This document shows, piece after piece, positions 38,443 to 40,754 of a DNA stretch of 40,754 nucleotides (the first letter of the stretch is position 1; every line of letters starts with the position of its first letter). The DNA comes from a virus. Both the position numbers and the translations under genes were made by a program. Under the pieces are notes generated by a model. That model made no database searches. It had not been told where the DNA came from and saw only the letters and a program-made list of their open reading frames with translations. The stretch spans positions 1 to 40,754 of IMG/VR virus record IMGVR_UViG_3300028837_001857. The stretch is one strand, 5' to 3'.

Positions 38443-38667
38443 ATGAGTGATACCGGATATATACGATTAAACAAACTATCGAAGGATATCGGCGTGTGTG
38501 AGCGCACGGTCCGGGACTGGATCAAGCAGGGATTGATCTGTTATCGGCCATCCAGGCGCCTGGTGCTAATCAAACAAAAGGATCTGGACGCTTTTTTGTC
38601 CAAATTCCGGGACGACAAGAGCCAGGTCGATAATTTGGTTGATTCAATAACAAAGGATATGGCATAG
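38443..38667 (+). CDS. xis: Excisionase-like MerR/HTH_17 protein
   Basis: 74 residues (from ATG 38443). YIRLNKLSKDIGVCERTVRD followed by WIKQGLICYRP and a LVLIKQKDLDAFL end match the small winged-helix excisionase/HTH_17 type. It lies directly before the integrase, as usual for Xis. Alternative starts at 38392 (TTG), 38401 and 38416 would add N-terminal residues with no clear Shine-Dalgarno. The gene symbol is a functional guess based on position and fold. Confidence 0.7.
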   Translation: MSDTGYIRLNKLSKDIGVCERTVRDWIKQGLICYRPSRRLVLIKQKDLDAFLSKFRDDKSQVDNLVDSITKDMA

Positions 38668-38705
38668 TGACACCCAAATTAAACCCACAGCAAAGGAGGT
38701 ATCGT

Positions 38706-39845
38706 ATGGGTGTCATTGTTAAAGAGAAAGTAAAGGACTCCGGAGAATGGTGGATATATGTCCACCATAACGGCCGGAAGAAAACTAAAAAGATCGGAGG
38801 TCAAGATCTGGCCCAAGCCGTGGCCAAAAAAATCCGTGCGCGTTTGGCATTGCAAGATTTTGGATTCATGGCCCAAAAAAAAGACCCGGTCCCCACATTC
38901 AAGGAAGCCGCCCGCCTCTGGTTGGCCGAGCCACAGAACTGGCGGGAATCCACCAGGGAGACGTATGTCTTCAACCTGGAAAAGCACATTTTTCCCAAGC
39001 TCGGCAAAACGCCGATCAACATCCTTGCCCGTAAAAAAATAAAGGCATTTTTCAACGACCTGATCAAAGGCGGCATGTCCCCTAACACCGTGGCGTTGAT
39101 CCGTGCCCCGATCCAGGGCGTGTTATGTCTGGCTCTGGATGAAGAATGGATCGAATTTAACCCGCTGCATAACTTGATCATTAAGAACCGAAAATCACAA
39201 AGCACGGTTCAGCCTCTGACCGATCACCAGGCGGATCAGCTCATGAACCAGGCCAAGGTCTTTATGGATGGGTATTATTACCCGCACTTGCTTTGCTCAA
39301 TACGCACCGGGATCCGTATTGGAGAGCTGCAGGCCATAACTTGGAATGATTTCGATACTGGCGCACGAATCCTGGATATTAACCAGAGTTATCGCAAGGG
39401 TCGGATCACCACTCCCAAAAACCACAGGACCCGCCGCGTGGACATCACCCCTCACCTGGCCAGGACGTTAAAGACCCATCAAACCACACAGAAAAAAGCT
39501 GCCCTCAAAGGCGGTTATCAATTCCCAGAATATATCTTCGCTAATCGCAAAGGTAATATTCTGGACCGTGAAACATACAAGAATGCGTTGAATCGATGCC
39601 TGTATGGTGCAGGCCTGCCGCGAATACGGATCCATGACTTACGGCATACATACGCCACGATCCGGCTATTGCGCGGCCATAATATTGGAGATGTGAGTTA
39701 TCAACTGGGTCATAGTTCTATTAAGATTACATACGATATCTATGGCCACTGGATGCCAGGAAAGTTTAAAAACGAGGTTGACGAGCTTGATAATTTACCA
39801 GGCGATATTTCATTAGAGGAGACCGAAGATGGGCGTTGTAGTTAA
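38706..39845 (+). CDS. int: Tyrosine integrase
   Basis: A 379-residue site-specific recombinase that integrates and excises the phage. The N-terminal ~55 residues form an arm-binding-like domain (MGVIVKEKVKDSGEWWIYVH). A SAM-like core-binding domain follows (WRESTRETYVFNLEKHIFPK), then the catalytic domain: Arg in TGIRIGEL near residue 203, HDLRHTYAT near 309-317, His in LGHSS near 335, and the Tyr nucleophile in DIYGH near 345. AAGGAGG lies 7 nt before ATG 38706, better than the GTG at 38667. The next gene overlaps by 17 bp. Confidence 0.93.
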   Translation: MGVIVKEKVKDSGEWWIYVHHNGRKKTKKIGGQDLAQAVAKKIRARLALQDFGFMAQKKDPVPTFKEAARLWLAEPQNWRESTRETYVFNLEKHIFPKLGKTPINILARKKIKAFFNDLIKGGMSPNTVALIRAPIQGVLCLALDEEWIEFNPLHNLIIKNRKSQSTVQPLTDHQADQLMNQAKVFMDGYYYPHLLCSIRTGIRIGELQAITWNDFDTGARILDINQSYRKGRITTPKNHRTRRVDITPHLARTLKTHQTTQKKAALKGGYQFPEYIFANRKGNILDRETYKNALNRCLYGAGLPRIRIHDLRHTYATIRLLRGHNIGDVSYQLGHSSIKITYDIYGHWMPGKFKNEVDELDNLPGDISLEETEDGRCS

Positions 39846-40314
39846 AGAAAAGGAGAAAGGCTCTGGTGAATGGTGGGTGTTTATTTTTTGCAATGGACTA
39901 AAAAAAACAAAGAAAATAGGCAAAGATAAGAAGCTGGCATTTGAGATAGCAAAAGGCATCGAAGAGAGATTTGTTTCAATTGGAAAGTTTAAACAACCAG
40001 TGCCATATAGGTCTGTTAAGAATAGAAAAAGGGAAGGGCGCATATATATTATGTCTAATTCAGGTCATAATTATTTAAAAATCGGTGTTTCTCAAAATTC
40101 TATTAAAAAAAGAAAACAAGATCTTTCTACAGGTTCGCCAACGCCATTTAAAATAGAATATTCTAAAAAAGTTAAAGATTGTTTTATGGCCGAGAAAATG
40201 GTCCATAAATTATTAAATTATAGTAGGGTTGAGGAGAGTAGGGAATTTTTTGATTCATCTTTGGATGTTGCGAAAAATATTATTAAAAGGGTTGTAAAAA
40301 TTGTGGACGGATAA
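39829..40314 (+). CDS. Integrase N-terminal domain fused to T5orf172 (GIY-YIG-like) domain
   Basis: 161 residues. Residues 1-50 (MGVVVKEKEKGSGEWWVFIF, then NGLKKTKKIG) copy the integrase N-terminus; 22 of the first 31 residues are identical. Residues 70-158 match the T5orf172/MUG113 domain of the GIY-YIG nuclease superfamily: IYIMSN, YLKIGVSQNSIKKRKQDLST, EYSKKV, FMAEKMVHKLL and REFFDSSL. GAGGAG precedes the ATG and it overlaps int by 17 bp. The DNA is much more AT-rich than int, so it is not a recent duplication. A nuclease or regulator that binds attP arm sites is the natural hypothesis; no such family is known to me. Confidence 0.85.
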   Translation: MGVVVKEKEKGSGEWWVFIFCNGLKKTKKIGKDKKLAFEIAKGIEERFVSIGKFKQPVPYRSVKNRKREGRIYIMSNSGHNYLKIGVSQNSIKKRKQDLSTGSPTPFKIEYSKKVKDCFMAEKMVHKLLNYSRVEESREFFDSSLDVAKNIIKRVVKIVDG

Positions 40315-40322
40315 GATCTTAA

Positions 40323-40501
40323 ACTGCCCCTATGCGACTCCAGGAATCGAGTAGAATCAAAATCTATAATGATTTCAGTAGCCTTTTATGTATTCCGTCA
40401 AATCCGCCGTTTGATGGGCAGTTCTAAGCACTTGAAATCATTAAACCTCGTATAGTAATAGGGGTAGTTTTTCAGTATTACGACTGCCCCTATACTGCCC
40501 C
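40323..40501. other. attP: Candidate attP: core plus arm-type sites
   Basis: Core candidate: CCGTCAAA (40395-40402) and TTTGATGG (40410-40417) are inverted copies (7 of 8) around a 7-nt spacer, the geometry of tyrosine recombinase crossover sites. Arm-like sites ACTGCCCCTAT occur at 40323-40333 and 40483-40493, a shorter ACTGCCCC at 40494-40501, and an inverted copy ATAGGGGTAGT at 40458-40468. A perfect 10-bp inverted repeat (AATGATTTCA at 40368, TGAAATCATT at 40433) brackets the core. It lies just after the integrase operon. Confidence 0.7.
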
Positions 40502-40678
40502 AGCCTCCAAAACTTTCCATGGAATGAATCCGGAACAACTTTAAACAAATCGGTGAATATGAACGATCGGACTGTGCAATCATATTTATTTTTTTTTGTC
40601 TCATTTTCCTACAACATCCACACCCTGCAACCCAAAATGTATTTAAATCAATCCAAAGTCCAACACCAACCATATCAT
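40502..40678. other. Non-coding right end, nothing recognised
   Basis: 177 bases between the attP candidate and the adapter. There is no supported gene. An eleven-T run within TATTTATTTTTTTTTTG lies near 40588. On a circular genome it would join to the tRNA at position 1. Confidence 0.5.
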
Positions 40679-40754
40679 CTGTCTCTTATACACATCTCCG
40701 AGCCCACGAGACTAGGCATGATCTCGTATGCCGTCTTCTGCTTGAAAAAAAAAA
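40679..40754 (+). other. Illumina Nextera adapter and poly-A (artefact)
   Basis: CTGTCTCTTATACACATCT (40679-40697) is the transposase mosaic end. CCGAGCCCACGAGAC (40698-40712), an 8-nt index TAGGCATG (40713-40720), the ATCTCGTATGCC ... CTTG P7 end (40721-40744) and ten A follow. It is read-through sequence left in the assembly and not phage DNA. Confidence 0.98.

Noticed and set aside
40398-40673. Minus-strand ORF of 91 residues over the right end
   Set aside because: It covers the attP-like repeats, has no clear ribosome site, and its composition looks like non-coding DNA.

Overview
The window is most likely the near-complete genome of a temperate, long-tailed (siphovirus-type) phage. Its gene order is lambda-like and its host is probably one of the Desulfobacterota or a similar anaerobic environmental bacterium. 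I infer the host from gene style and from four families of short dispersed repeats that I recall from chromosomes of that kind; I could not verify this by search. Both flanks of a candidate attP lie beside the integrase, so the DNA was probably free (virion or excised) rather than an integrated prophage. The last 76 bases are not biological: they match an Illumina Nextera adapter with index and poly-A.

Layout. 1-75: a CAU-anticodon tRNA with a very short D arm. 87-6503: replication genes (SF3 primase/helicase, a possible origin, CHC2-TOPRIM primase, SNF2-type helicase, beta-class DNA methyltransferase). 6493-10523: packaging (TerS, GpA-type TerL) and small accessory genes. 10724-15153: head (gpW-like, portal, protease, decoration, major capsid, connector). 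15246-20253: tail completion, tail tube, a G/GT chaperone pair with a clear programmed -1 frameshift signal, and tape measure. 20353-31618: tail tip, a very large hub with a sialidase-like insertion, and repetitive or lectin-like fibre proteins. 31615-33419: lysis (membrane coiled-coil protein, M15 endolysin, exported protein, 3-TM holin). 33468-34359, minus strand: an operon of CI-like repressor plus a membrane zinc-ribbon protein, facing rightward early control genes. 34481-38667: small regulators, DUF3820, membrane proteins, a Gp37/Gp68 (DUF5131) protein and an excisionase-like protein. 38706-40314: tyrosine integrase, then a second gene that carries a copy of the integrase N-terminal domain fused to a T5orf172 (GIY-YIG-like) domain. 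40323-40501: candidate attP.

How it fits together. The repressor and early genes are driven by overlapping divergent promoters. The right-end cassette handles integration and excision, and its two N-terminal arm-domain proteins could both read the same arm sites in attP. On a circular map attP would sit next to the tRNA and the replication operon. Nearly everything outside the repressor operon is transcribed rightward.

The most unusual features are: the integrase-domain/T5orf172 fusion beside attP; seven palindromic repeats of about 70 bp placed between late genes, often just before a start codon; three further dispersed repeat families, some read in frame inside primase and terminase; a membrane-hairpin-like, cysteine-rich segment in the tail hub; and a head module that lacks the repeats, differs in codon use and is flanked by two copies of one repeat.
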